Assembly (NCBI RefSeq): GCF_001659605.2
Contig: NC_035169.2
Coordinates: 15,066,263-15,130,262, forward strand
Length of the DNA: 64,000 nucleotides
Origin: Manihot esculenta
Lineage: Eukaryota > Streptophyta > Magnoliopsida > Malpighiales > Euphorbiaceae
Direction: 5' to 3'
The notes under the pieces are model-generated. The model ran no database searches. It was not told the origin of the DNA and saw only the letters and a list, made by a program, of their open reading frames with translations. Below, piece after piece: positions 23,782 through 36,100 of the stretch; positions within the stretch are counted from its first letter, which is position 1; each line of letters opens with the position of its first letter. Position numbers and translations under genes: made by a program.

Positions 23782-24809
23782 CGCACTCACACATGCATCC
23801 ATCATACATTATATACATATGGGAGCTTATTCCTACCACAGCTCTCTTGATCCAATAGGTCTAGTGAGATCAACTCAAGCCAATTTCTTTTAATTCCAAA
23901 TGCGATGGACAACAAGCTCAACTCAAGTCGATCCACCTTAACTATTCATATCCATAAGGACTGGACCTTAAGCGAGATTAATTCAAGCAAATCTGCTGGT
24001 CCAATATCCACCATATACCACACATATACTCACGCTCACACACTCGACTCCAAATTATCCCGACTCCAAATTATCCCTAGGGCAACATCCATAAATAATG
24101 ACAATAAATAAGTATGCAACGGTTAAAATGTTTCTAATATATATAACTAAATTATACATATAAATCATAATATATGGGCATGCCAAATATATATATATAA
24201 TATTGAAATTTGTAAAGATATTCAATATTCAACTCACAGATTTATTGACCCTACTATTGTTGGCTCGGATGGAAGGGATAAGGTAGCTGATACCAATTAC
24301 CTATAAAGACGTATTAAAATTTATTAAACATTACCCACACAAGGTAATGTCCAACAACAATCCTAATTCTAGATCCAAATCTCCACATCTAATTCGGATT
24401 TGTAACTCCACTATCGTTTAAGAAAATTATAAAAACATTCTTATAAGTTATTTTAAATGTTGTTAAGTGCTTAAAATTTATTTTAAATATTTATTTGAAT
24501 CATATAATATAAATTAATTTCATCCATTCGTTTATCATCTTCGACATATGTTATCCAATCGAGGCATACTAGTTGTCAAACTGAAGCTTGTGGAACGTAT
24601 ATCACGATTACCGGACTCGATCATTGAAATAGGCCGCTAATCGATCGAGATCTAAGACATAAATCTCAATTTCCTCTCTCTTTAATCTCACCGAAAACTT
24701 TATGAAATCCGATGATGTTGGTTCCAAATGGAAGCCCATACTTCCAGGAATCCAATGCCATTGAAAATGCTTTAATTTGATTTACTACAGTGGTACATGT
24801 AAATAATTT

Positions 24810-24911
24810 TTTTTTTTTATTTTTGAAATGGGATTGGGGATTGAGAGAGTAAAACCTGAGACCTCTCATATTTACTTAGATGCACCTATCACCAGACTAA
24901 ACCTGTGAGTG
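24810..24911 (-). mobile_element. tRNA-derived SINE with 14-bp target duplication
   Basis: Both flanks carry the direct repeat CATGTAAATAATTT (24796-24809 and 24912-24925). Read on the minus strand, the body starts CACTCACAGG and has a box-A-like TTTAGTCTGGTGATAGGTGC. It then has a box-B-like GAGGTCTCAGGTTTTACTC at tRNA-like spacing and ends in an A-rich tail (the T-run at 24810). This is the layout of a plant SINE transcribed by RNA polymerase III and moved by LINE machinery. Box B has TTT where the consensus has TTC. Confidence 0.8.
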
Positions 24912-26379
24912 CATGTAAATAATTTCTTTAAAACACCACAATTCAATCTATTAAAATTAAAAATTAAAATTATGAAAACACCCGTACATAATAAAATAAT
25001 ATAATAGAATAAAATAATAAATATATGGACTAATTAAATATTAGTAGATTTTAAAGTACTACTTTTAAAATAATATAATTATAGTATCTCAACATTGTTA
25101 TTACATTTACATATTTATTAATAAATTAATAACTAATAAAAAATAGATATTTTTTTATGTCTTTCTCTTTTAAAAATAGTAGGAATTAATAAAACCAATA
25201 GTTTAAACATAAAAATAATATATGCATAAATATATAGTATAAAAGAAATTTATAAATTCATAACTAATTAAATATTTTCAAAATTTAAAAATTTTTCAAA
25301 TTATAATATTAATAAAATAAAATATTTAAAAAAAAATTCAGATCATTACATACTTTACCCCAGAAAATTCTCCTCAAATTTTAGCTTATTTAATTATTAT
25401 TGTTATTTTATTTGTATATATTTTAAATGAAGTATAGGAAGAAATAAAATAAAATATGAATATTTATATTCTTTTGCAACGAAAACACATGTTGATTTAT
25501 ATTGACATTTACTGTGATATTTAACGTTTATTACTCTTTATTATAAATTCTAACATTATTTCTTATAATCCCAACTTTTATATTATTTATTTTCTAGTAG
25601 CTACTAAAATACATTTTTCACTTAGTCTAATCTTCTACTGTCTACTAACTTATAACTACTATCAATACTTGATATTTTTTATTTTGTCCCAACCTAAATC
25701 TATAACCTCTAATATATTAGGAATTAAAATTTCGTTTTTACTGTTTTTATTGTCATGCCATAACTCCAAAATCCAGCTCATTCCTAGCTATCATTATAAT
25801 TATCTTTCTAACTATGTACTCCTTATACCTATTTTATATTAGTATTAGACTCTTTTTTTTTTTTTTAATTATATCTTAGAAATTTTTATTTTTTAGCTGC
25901 CATCATTTATAAATGTATTATACGTTCTATTCACCCATTTATATTCATTTAACTAACTGATACATTCTCCATCCATTTAACTAATTGATACCTTCTCCAT
26001 CCATTTAAAATCACAAAACCATTTTCTATAAAATATGACAAAAAAAAAATAATTTTGATACCACATAAACTTCATTTTCGTACTAAAAGTTTATATTCAC
26101 ATGCTCTATGTCCATCTCAAACCCTTATACATTAAACTTAAGTCCACCACTTTATAATCTCAACTTTATTTTCAAATTCGCATATTCTTGGTATCAAGAT
26201 AATTCATGTACATAACTATATATTTTAAAAATATTCCATAAATACTCAGACAAATATTATATTTGCTCCAAACTAACTTTATCTCCGTCACATGCATTTT
26301 TCTTAAATATTTGAGCATCCCATATATATTATAAGTTATAAAAAAATTGATATAATAATATCACCTAAGCGACTACTAC

Positions 26380-26965
26380 TTGTCTACTAACCTAACTGAT
26401 GCTACATGAGACTCACCCAAAGTAGGCAGTGAGCTATCACCATAGGATAGGTCCACATGGCAGGGATCTGATAATTGAGCAATACGGTCCCATCTAAGAA
26501 AAGGATGATCTGGACACTATAACACTCGGATCATCACTAAGATCCGCCCTCTCATAGATAGGTCAAGTCTCGGCATAAAGTTACCTGTATCAAGCATAGT
26601 TTAGCATATCCCCATTACGCCTATAATTGCAGGATTACCGATCTATCCACTGGCAATATCCCTTATCAGACAGCCGGCCACATTATCACTGGATTATTAG
26701 AGAATGCTATATTTATCTCTGTCTGCTTACAGTATAAAAGGAGAAGGATCATAGAGGAAAAGTTATGTTATTCTCTAACACAAATACTTCCAAGATCTAC
26801 ATTCCCCTCATTCTCCATATTACTGACTTGAGCGTTAGAGTGGCTGTCATGGGCACCTACCATCTCACTTTCTTCGTCTTGCAGGATTAGCCAATCATAG
26901 CACAGCTCCATTTGGGCCACGTCATCAATTTAGTCTCTACAACATAATTTCATCCTGTTGCCAGG
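26380..26965 (+). mobile_element. Degenerate LTR, Tat-like
   Basis: A TATA box (TATAAAAGG, 26733-26741) is followed by TACTGACTTGAGCGTTAGAGTGGC and CTTCGTCTTGCAGGATTAG, blocks typical of Tat/Retand-type LTR 3' ends in plants. A CTGTTGCCAGGAAATCC further on may be a decayed start of the internal region. Left boundary and target duplication are not visible. It might belong with the gag remnant at 30532-30766, which has the same orientation. Confidence 0.4.
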
Positions 26966-27359
26966 AAATCCATTGAATTCTCTCAATTCATTTGGATCAA
27001 AATTGGTCTTTTATCCCTTCTAAAGAAATCTCTCTTTTATCTCTCGAAATGGCCAACAATTTATGAATTATTGCTAAGGTTGCTACTGATGAGGATGCTA
27101 TCATTTCTTTCACTCTTGGTAGTGGATAAAATACACCCTTATGGTTAGTGAAATAGATTTCAATAATTTGAACATCGAATAAATGCTTCAGTATGTCAAA
27201 AGATTGCAGGTTATTTTTTAGCAATACAAAACTCAGGAAAAGGCGTTACTCATGGCTCCTAGGGGAGGGAGGAAGTTTCCGTAGAGACCTCAAGGACTCG
27301 AAGGCAGTCCAAACACGGTCCGAAAGTGATACGGATCCAATAGGGTAAATTTCTAACAA

Positions 27360-28020
27360 TGGTGTGGAGCAAACTTATGTCATTCAAATGGATCTAAAAG
27401 GAGTTCAAAATCATATTCATATAATCCATATATATTTGGGGCATGCTTTAACTTATATGGGACAGATTTGGTGCAACACTTGCAATCATAGGCTTAGAGA
27501 GCCTAATCAAACCTATAGACTAAAACTACACAAAGGGAAGCCTAAAGTGAAGATCAAGTAAGGCTTTTGTGAAGATTCAGCTTTGTTATGATGGGCTTGC
27601 TATATTTTTATTATTTAACACTTGTTTTATTTTAGCTTTGTTTGGGCTTGTATTCTGGCCATACTTTATCTTTTAAGTTTTAGAGTGTTGGGCCATGTTT
27701 TGGGCTTATGTTTTAATACTTATGTGTTATTTTAGTATGTGATTGGGCTTGGGCCTTATGTGTTTAAGTCAGGTCCAAGAAGAGTATCTTAGGGTTTTAT
27801 TTGTTTTTCTCCTTACTGTATAAGGATAAGAAACAATTGTAAGAGGTAGCTTTTAATCAAACTTTTCAGAATTTCTTTCATGCCTTTGGCGTGTATTGCT
27901 TTGAGTGAGAGTGAGGATTTGCTTTCATCAATTGCACCAGGAATCTTGGCTTACTTATCAACTATTCGTTGTGGCGTTTGTCAGATTCTCATCTAAATCC
28001 TTCTATCATTGGTGTTTCAG
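27360..28020 (+). mobile_element. Possible degenerate LTR with eroded primer site
   Basis: A GGGCTTGGGCC-rich segment with GTTTTATTTGTTTTTCTCC ends near 28008 in CTATCA. It is followed by TTGGTGTTTCAGC, which resembles a mutated TTGGTATCAGAGC primer site. No coding sequence follows before the solo LTR H. Low confidence. Confidence 0.25.
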
Positions 28021-28087
28021 CTTCTCTAAGTGTGGGGTGCCATAGGAGGTGGGTTTATCAAATCTTTGGATTCCATATCTACTTGTG

Positions 28088-30277
28088 TGTAACGACCCGA
28101 AAATCGAACTGCTACCGGCGCTAGGATCCAGATCGGCTTAAGGCCGCCGGGACCCGTAGCAAGCCTGACATGTAACCTGTAAACCTGTTTCATCCCGTAC
28201 ATGATCAACAATCATACATAAAAATTTAAAACTTTTCTTTCATACATTCTATCATACACCAAACTCAACCTGTGCATGCACTGAACATATACATAATCAT
28301 AAACTTGACCCCTCTGTGGGATCTCATCAATGCCCCCAATGGGTGGCAATACAAGTGTTGAGTTGGCTAAACATGGACATCAATAACATTAAGATCATGT
28401 TTCAAAAAGGGATTACATTAGAATATGGTCAAGCACACTTCTAACCGCAATATCCTTACATTACATATCTATGCATCATTATACAATCTGTCATGTCCAC
28501 ATTCTAACTATTACATACATAAGACTTCCTTACTCCTCTTGACTTCTCTGTCTAACCCGTACCTGCAAACCTGGGGAATTTGGGAGAGGGGTGAGCTACT
28601 AGAGCCCAGTGAGCAGAATAGTAAAGCATTTAAAACATATGATAACATGAAATGCATCACATCACAACTAATAATATCAAGGATGAACTTGTCACCATTT
28701 AGCCCTCTACATAATCCAATCATGCCAGGGGCGTAGTGCAGGCCATGTCCGGTCTTCCTCTTACATAGTGCCAGGGGCGTAGTGCAGGCCACACCTGGAC
28801 TTCCATACCATATCATCATATCATAACATATGAGGGCTAATGGATCATTCAACATTCATCCACATCAACAACATATTATGCAATGCAACATATTCGTGAT
28901 TTCTAATGCAGCATCCTAAAATATCCCATGGCATCCGTGATGCATGAACATGCTCAAAACTGATTTATTTATTTATTTAAAAGCATAAGAGTCATTCCAC
29001 TCACCTCTGGCTAGCTCTGACACTGACTGAAGCAGCTGACTCACTGCTGAGGTCCTCGGTTCCTCGGGTCCGAACCTACACAGGTGGACTCAAATGAGGG
29101 ACAAACATACTAGAACATAACTCTAAAAACATCCCCCAAAAACCCCCTAAAACATCTCAAAACATCCATGTAAGAACATGCAAAGGAAGGCAGAACAGGG
29201 CAGGTTCGGCGGCACCTTCGGCGGCCGAAAGTCCCTCCAGAGCCGAAACCTAGGCAGGTTTGGCGGCACCTTCGGCGGCCGAAAGTCCCAGACAGAGACG
29301 AAAGTCTCTTTTGGGGGGCAACTTCGGTAGCCGAAAGGCCTGCCTCCCCAGCCATGTTCGGCGGCCGAAAGTTCCTTCGGCTGCCGAACCTGGTTTCTGC
29401 CAAAGGGCAGAAACTTGGCTCCTTCAAGCACATTTGCCTCCAAAACTTCCAATCATGCATTTAGCTCAACCAAAACATGCAATTATACATACATTGGCTC
29501 CTAGGGGCTTCAAACTAACTTAAACCCCAACTACAACACACAACAACACAAGTCCAACATACATTGCTCAAAACATAACATTAACTCAAAAACCTAACTA
29601 TGAGCTAAACATGCATTCTACCCCATAGATCTTGCATAAAACTTACTTTAAACATGAAATGAGCTTATGATCGGCTCTTACCTCTTGAAGATCGAGAGAG
29701 AGACGTCCTAAACTCGGAGGTGGGAGATTTTGAGTTCTTGAACCTCAAAGCTCCAAAACTTGCTTTAAACTCGAAAATCTTCAAAACAACGTAAAAACTT
29801 GTGAAAATCTTGAAAGATTTGAAGGGAAGAACTTAAGAATGGTGAGGAACGGCGGAAGGGCTCACCTTGGCCGAAAATGGGGAAAAAGCTCGCCCATTTC
29901 GGCTAAGGGGCTCTTTTATAGTGGCTGGCCAGGCCACATTCGGGAGCCGAACGTGCCCCCGCATGCATGCCATGTTCGGCGGCCGAACTTGAGGTTCGGC
30001 GGCCGAACCTGGGCTTCCCTCACTTATGCCTTCGGGGGCCTAAGGCTCACCCGAAAAGCATGCATGTTCGGCGGCCGAACTTTGAGTTTCGGCGGTCGAA
30101 CCTGAGTTTCCTCCAAGGGTGTTTTTATTCTAAAAACTCATTTCTTCTTTACTTAAAATCATCAAAAACATTAAAACATTTCATGAAAACATAGTTTTAC
30201 CCTTCTAGAGGTCTCCGACATCCGAAATTCCACCGGATGGTAGGAATTCCGATACCGGAGTCTAGCCGGGTATTACA
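28088..30277 (-). mobile_element. Element H: solo Tekay-type LTR
   Basis: A single 2190-bp LTR runs from TGTAACGACC (28088) to GTATTACA (30277). It is flanked on both sides by the exact 5-bp repeat TTGTG (28083-28087 and 30278-30282). No primer site, coding sequence or second LTR accompanies it. This is the footprint left when the two LTRs of one element recombine and delete the interior. A TATA box lies at 29911-29920 (minus), with TTCGGCGGCCGAA clusters at 29205-29395 and 29938-30100. Confidence 0.95.
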
Positions 30278-30531
30278 TTGTGCGTGTGGATTTGAGGCTT
30301 GTGCCATAGGGTTCCGCATCAGAAAGGAAGGACCAGTTCAAAGAAGAGGAGTCATTAGATGATGCTCCAAAGGACGTCGGTTGGAAGCTAGTATGTGTTG
30401 CTCTAAGGCACCATGGAGGGCAGGAAAAGGATAAAAAGACGAGCCTAAAGCAAGAATAAAAGCCGGAGAAGCAAGGTTATGAGAGAGACCATAAAAGTTA
30501 CTCAATCTTTTGAGGAAGGGACGATCGAGGT

Positions 30532-30766
30532 AGGTATAAAAATTACACTTCCCTGAATGACTCACAGACACATATTTTAGTGTAGATCAGGAAAAATGAC
30601 AAGAAAATTAGATGGCCTCTCAAACTCAACTCTAAGAAAGTCGAAAGGCGAGATAAGACTAAGTACTGTCATTTTCATGAAGACCACGAACACACAATGA
30701 AGGAGAGACGACATTTGAAAGATGAGATCAAGAGGTTAATAAAAAATGACACACTTTGAAAGTTCA
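30532..30766 (+). pseudogene. Tat-type Ty3/gypsy gag C-terminal remnant
   Basis: The plus frame reads RYKNYTSLND, QTHILV, a stop (TAG, 30583-30585), then IRKNDKKIRWPL. It continues as RRDKTKYCHFHEDHEHT and LKDEIKRLI. This follows the conserved 'RY..YTPLN ... KYCxFHxDHGHxT ... LKxEIExLI' pattern of Tat/Ogre/Retand gag proteins. The usual Gly (HEH for HGH) and the last Cys are mutated, and a second stop follows near 30755. Element C cut it at GTTCA. The rest of this older element is not recognisable to the left, where 30283-30531 shows nothing I can place. Confidence 0.7.
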
Positions 30767-32913
30767 TGTAATAACTGGCTAGACCCCGACATCAAAATTC
30801 CAACTTTTCGGCGGAATCTCGGATGTCAGAACCCTCTAGAAGGGTAGAATATGGTTTTCTAAAGTGTTTTCATGTGTTTTTATGGTTTTAATAAATAAAG
30901 AAATTGAGTTTTGAAAGAAAAAGACCAAGGAAGAAAACCTAGGTTCGGCCGCCGAACATGGGGAGTTTGCGGAAGCACTTTTGGCCCCCGAAGGTGGTCT
31001 GGCCAGCCACCTATAAAAGGCCTCTTGTCCAAAAATAGGCGAGTTTTCTCTCTCTAATTTCGGGCATAGGTGAGATTTCGCCCTTCCATGGTCGATTTGT
31101 TGTTTTTCTTCAATCCCTTCATGTTTTTTATGAGTTTTTACTTTGTCTTGAAGATTTTTAAGCTAAGATCAAGTTTTCGAAGCTTGGAGACTCCCGGAGC
31201 TCGATTTCTCCCAATCTCCAAGTTTGGATCACCCTCATCTCGATCTTCAAGAGGTAAGTGTTGATCCTCGTCTTCTTTTATATTTTAAGTAAGTTTTGAG
31301 GGGTTTTAAGGGTGTTTAATGCATGTTTAGGCTAGTTGTATTTTTGTTAGGGTTTATGTACCCTTTATGTTAAATGTGATGTTTGTTGGGGTATAGGTTA
31401 GTTTTATACACCTATATGCTTGGAAATGTGTTTATGCATGTTTTAGTATAGTTTTGATGCATGTTGGGTTGTTGTGGGTGGCTAGTTTTGCAAGGCAGAA
31501 TCGGGTTCTGTCCTTTAGGAGAGCCCAGGTTCGGCCGCCGAACTTACCTGTGGAGGCAGTTTGGCCGCCTAAACTCACCCCCGAAAGTTTAGACTTTCAG
31601 CTCTGGAGGGGAGTTTCGGCCGCCGAACATGCCCCCGAAAGTGGATGACTTTCGGCTCTGGAAGGACTTTCGGCCGCCGAACCCTGCCCCCGAAAGTGCC
31701 TGACTTTCGGCTCTGGAGGGACTTTCGGCCGCTGAACCTGCCGCCGAAAGTGCCCTTCCAGCCTTCCTTTGCATGTTTTCTATGAATGTTTTATGATGTT
31801 TTAAGGGGGTTTTTGGGGAGATGTTTAGAGTCATGTTAGAGTTTGTTTGGTCCCTCATTTGAGTCCACCTGTGTAGGATCGGACCCGAGGAACCGAGGAG
31901 GCCAGCAGTGTTAGCTGCTTCAGAGTTAGTTCAGAGTCAGCCAGAGGTGAGTAGAACACAACTCTTTTTATTAAAAGCAATTAAATTTTAAGCATGATCA
32001 TGCATCATGAATGCCATGTATGTAATAGGTTGTTTAGCATTAGAATTCACGAATATGATGCATTGCATAATACGATGTTGATGTGGATGGATGTTGGATG
32101 ACCCATTGGCCCTTGATATGATATGATATGATACGGTATGGAAGTCCAGGTCGAGGCCCATTCTACGTCTCTAGCACAGAGTAAGAGAAAGTCCAGGTCA
32201 AGGCCCATTCTAAGCCTCTGGCACATTGGATATGTTATGTTATGATATGTTAAGCGAAAGTCCTGAGGAGCTCCCGTTGTGGGCCGGGCACATTGGATTA
32301 TATAGAGGGTCATTGGTGACAAGTCCATCCTTAATGTGATTTGTTTGTGATGTGATGCATTTCATGGAAGCATATGTTATTTAAATTATTTTATTGTTCT
32401 GCTCACTGGGCTTTAGTAGCTCACCCCTTTTCCTAACCCCAAGGTTTGCAGGTTCAGGATTGATCGGGAAATCGTCAAGGGTAAAAGCTTTGTATATGTA
32501 ATAAATTAGTAGTGGACATGATATGTGAAATAATGTAATGTAAGGTATTGTCCAGTGATGTAATGAGGATTAGTATTGTGCTTGGCCCTAATGTATGGTT
32601 AATCCCTTTTGTACATGATCTTATGAAATGTTTTTATGATGAGTTATGTTGAACCAGGCTTGACATATGTAATGTTGACCCAACTAGAGCATTTGATGAG
32701 GGCTCTAGTATGGGGTTTGTATGTTTTCAGTTATAGTGCATGCACAGGTCAAGCTTGGTGTAGAAAAAGTTTAAAGTTTTTATGAAAATGTATGATCATG
32801 TATGGGACTTTATCTGTTATACAGGATGTATAGTAGGCTTGCTACGGGTCCCGGCGACCTTATGTCGATCTGGATCCTAGCGCTGGTAGCGGTCCGGTTC
32901 CCGGGTCGTTACA
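30767..32913 (+). repeat. Element C 5' LTR
   Basis: It is 2147 bp, from TGTAATAACTGG to GGGTCGTTACA. It has a TATA box at 31012-31020, then donor-like AG/GTGAG (31068-31074) and AAGAG/GTAAGTG (31249-31260). TTCGGCCGCCGAA clusters lie at 30942-31000 and 31528-31750, and a short minisatellite at about 32139-32290. Confidence 0.94.
31012..31020 (+). promoter_or_regulatory. Element C LTR TATA box
   Basis: TATAAAAGG follows GGCCAGCCACC and precedes CTCTTGTCC. The same arrangement (GGCCAGCCAC, TATAAAAGG) is kept in E, D, F, B and H at about 245-370 bp from the LTR start. Transcription should begin about 30 bp downstream. Confidence 0.8.
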
Positions 32914-33167
32914 GATTGGTATCAGAGCCCTAGGTTCATATGGTCGGACTTAGAGAGTGTCGGGCTCATAGATGTCATAGAAGGGCAAGCACAATAGGAA
33001 AAAATTATGTCCACTAGGATAGGATATAGAGTCCTGTCTTGTTGATGATGTGAAATGCCATGATAATATGCATGTGTATTAATGATATGTGATGTATGTG
33101 GTGCGGGTTCATGTGTTTCCACATGAACCATATGATGTTAATGTTTTGTGTGTGTGTTGTTTTTCAG
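31254..33167 (+). other. Candidate leader intron of element C
   Basis: A strong donor AAGAG/GTAAGTG and an acceptor GTTGTTTTTCAG bound 1914 nt. The acceptor lies 7 nt upstream of the gag ATG. The interval contains the rest of the LTR and the primer site. A second donor/acceptor pair inside (exon 31877-31946) would allow a three-exon leader. The sites recur in A, D, E and F. This is inference; no RNA evidence is available. Confidence 0.35.
32917..32934 (+). promoter_or_regulatory. Element C primer-binding site (tRNA-iMet)
   Basis: TGGTATCAGAGCCCTAGG begins three bases after the LTR. Confidence 0.92.
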
Positions 33168-33174
33168 AAGTAAG

Positions 33175-36100
33175 ATGCGAGGCACTCGTCGATCTGCATG
33201 ATTGACTGGAGTCTCACCTGAGAATGAGGGCATGGATGCCCGTCCCCCTGCTTTGCCAAGGGCAATGTCATGCAGATTAAGTAGAGAGGGAACGTCAAGG
33301 GACCCTAGAAGGTCTTTTGATGTAAGCAGGAGGGGGACAGTTCAGGGTAGAATGTCAGCTGATGTGAGGGGATTAGAGAAGAGATGGTAGCTTGGGCATG
33401 AGCATGTCGGAAGAGCGCATGGGAGAATCTCAATGAGGTGCTCAGGCCTCGGGGTTTGGTCATCCACCCCAGTATCAACCCTTCCCATAGGGCCCAGGGT
33501 ATCCGATGGGGGGTACATCAGATTACTCCAGCTTTAACCCCTGTCCCTCCTACATGCCTTACCCTCCTTTTTACCCACCATATCCCTAGTATCCCATGTA
33601 TCCACCCTCACCTTTCTACCCAAGTACAACAAACCCTAACCCAGGGAATGCTACACCTCCTCCTCCACCAGCAGAACCAGTAGCCCCTGAAATCCAAACA
33701 CCCAAGCCTAGCTCATCTGCAGGGAGCAAAGTAAAGATGACCGACTACTTGAAGCTGGATGCTCCCAAGTTCAAGAAGAGATATGATCCGTTTGAGTATC
33801 TCAAAACGGTAAAAATGATAACAGATGAGCTGGGGGCAGATGATAGTAGAGCCATTCAGATGGTGGGGTTCACTTTGAAGTGCAAGAAAGCACGAGAGTG
33901 GTTTAAAAGCTATGTGGACCCGAGGTTGGGGAGGTTGTCTTGGGAGGAGTTTGCAAATGAGTTTGCAGGATGGGCATTTCCAGACAGTTCCAGAGAGCTG
34001 AAAGTTGTGGAGTTTGAGCAGTTACGGCAGACAGAGGAGATGAGTGTCGACGAGTATACCGACAGGTTTCTGGAGTTGTTGCAATATGTGGGCCAGGCAT
34101 ATGACACAGATCAAAAGAAGGCCATGAGATATACCATGAGGCTCCACCCTAGGTATTCCTCCCTAATTTTGGCAGCAAAGAGAGAGGACTTCTACACCAT
34201 AGTGGATGCAGCACGGAAGATGGAGGCTATTGCCATTATTCAGGGGACAATTAAGCAGTCAGTGGCACAGTCTTCGGGTTCCAAGATCCCAGGTGGGGGA
34301 AAGTTAGATCCCTCTTCTCTAAGTGCAACAGCTTCAGGCAGTAAAAAGTGGGGTAAAGCCAAGCCCAAGAAGAATAAGTTCTAGAACAGGTTAAAGTCAA
34401 GTCTGGGTTTAGGTGGTGGCTCGAGCTCAGGATCAGATGGTTCAAAATGCTTGAGGTGTGGTAAGCCACACAAGGGGGTCTACCGGTTTGGGACAACAGC
34501 CTGCTTCAGGTGTGGGCAGGAGGGACACATGGCTCGGGAGTGTCCTAGGGCACCTTTTATGGCACCATCTCAGCAGACGGCTTCTGGTAGTGTGGCTCAG
34601 CCAGTAGCTCCAACCGTGACTCAGGGCAGTGGCAGAGGCAGAGGGAGAGGGGCAGCCTCTTCTTCAGCAGGTTCCCGGGGTAAAGGTCCATCAGCTCCAG
34701 CTCGGATCTTCACTATGACACAGCAGGAGGCAAACACATCCAACACCGTGGTGTCAGGTAATCTCATCATTGGTTGTTCAGATGTGTATGCTTTAATGGA
34801 CCCTGGTGCTTCTCATTCTTTTATTGCTCCGAAAGCCGTAGAGAGGTTGGGTTTGATAGTCTCTGGGTTAGAGTGTCCCCTCTGGGTTAGTGGACCTAAG
34901 TGTGATCCATCAGTGGCAGAGTCAGTTTGCCGGTTTAGTCCAGTGTTTGTTGAGAGCAGATGCCTTCCAGCCGACCTAGTGGTTCTAGATTTGACTGATT
35001 TTGATATCATTCTAGGGATGGATTGGCTATCTACTCATGGTGCTACCTTGGACTGCAGAGACAAGGTATTCAAGTTCAGAGGACAGGATGGGTCAGAGGT
35101 TGTCTTCAGGGGAGACAGGAGGGGTATGCCTAGAGGTCTGATATCAGCCCTACAGGCTCGTAGGTTGCTCAGGAGGGGTTATCAGGGGTTTCTAACTCAT
35201 GTGAGAGAGTTGGATAGTCAGGTTAGGGAGCCCGCCTCAGTGCCCGTGGTCAGAGAGTTTCCTGATGTCTTCCCAGACGAGCTTCTAGGACTACCACCTG
35301 CTAGGGAGATAGAGTTTGAAATAGAATTGATGCCTGGAACTAGACCAATCTCTATCCCTCCCTACAGGATGGCACCAGCAGAGTTGAAGGAGCTAAAGGA
35401 GCAGTTACAAGAGTTGGTAGACAAGGGTTTCATCCGACCAAGTACCTCACCTTGGGGTGCTCCAGTGCTGTTTGTAAAGAAGAAGGATGGATCCTTGAGA
35501 CTTTGTATGGACTACAGGCAGTTGAACAAAGTCACTACCAAGAATAAGTATCTGTTACCTAGGATCGATGATCTTTTTGACCAGCTAGCAGGAGCAGGTT
35601 ATTTTTCCAAGATAGATTTGAGATCCGGGTATCATCAGCTGAGAATCAGAGAAGAAGATGTGCCGAAGACGACGTTCAGGACCAGATATGGGCATTATGA
35701 GTTCCTAGTGATGCCGTTTGGGCTAACCAATGCCCCTGCAGCATTCATGGACCTCATGAACAGAGTTTTTAGCCAGTATCTGGATCACTTTGTTATTGTC
35801 TTCATTTATGATATCCTGGTGTATTCCAGAAACGCAGAGGAGCATGCCCATCATCTGAGGATGGTTTTGCAAACCCTGAGGGAGCATGGCTTGTATGCCA
35901 AGTTCTCCAAGTGTGAGTTCTGGTTGAGGAGAATTTCCTTCTTGGGACATGTTGTGTCAGAAAAGGGAATTGAAGTGGACCCCAAGAAGGTGGAAGCTAT
36001 AGCTAACTGGCCTAGATCCACTATAGTTACAAAGATTAAGAGCTTTCTGGGTTTGGTAGGTTACTACAGGAGGCTCGTGTAGGACTTCTCTAAAATTGCT

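Larger units (their letters stand above)
23787..28082. other. AT-rich intergenic DNA with old repeat debris
   Basis: This stretch lies between B and the solo LTR H. Most of 23787-26380 is AT-rich with no long open frame. It contains a direct repeat of CGACTCCAAATTATCC (24048-24079), a SINE, and farther right two LTR-like remnants described separately. I see no host exon or splice pattern that I could defend. Confidence 0.65.

Noticed and set aside
26997..27224. A 75-codon minus-strand frame as a host exon
   Set aside because: No recognisable domain, no convincing splice context, and it lies in decayed repeat sequence.
31070..31264. 64-codon frame downstream of the C TATA box as a leader peptide
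   Set aside because: It is not kept in the other LTRs, and it ends across a conserved donor-like site. It is more likely leader RNA.
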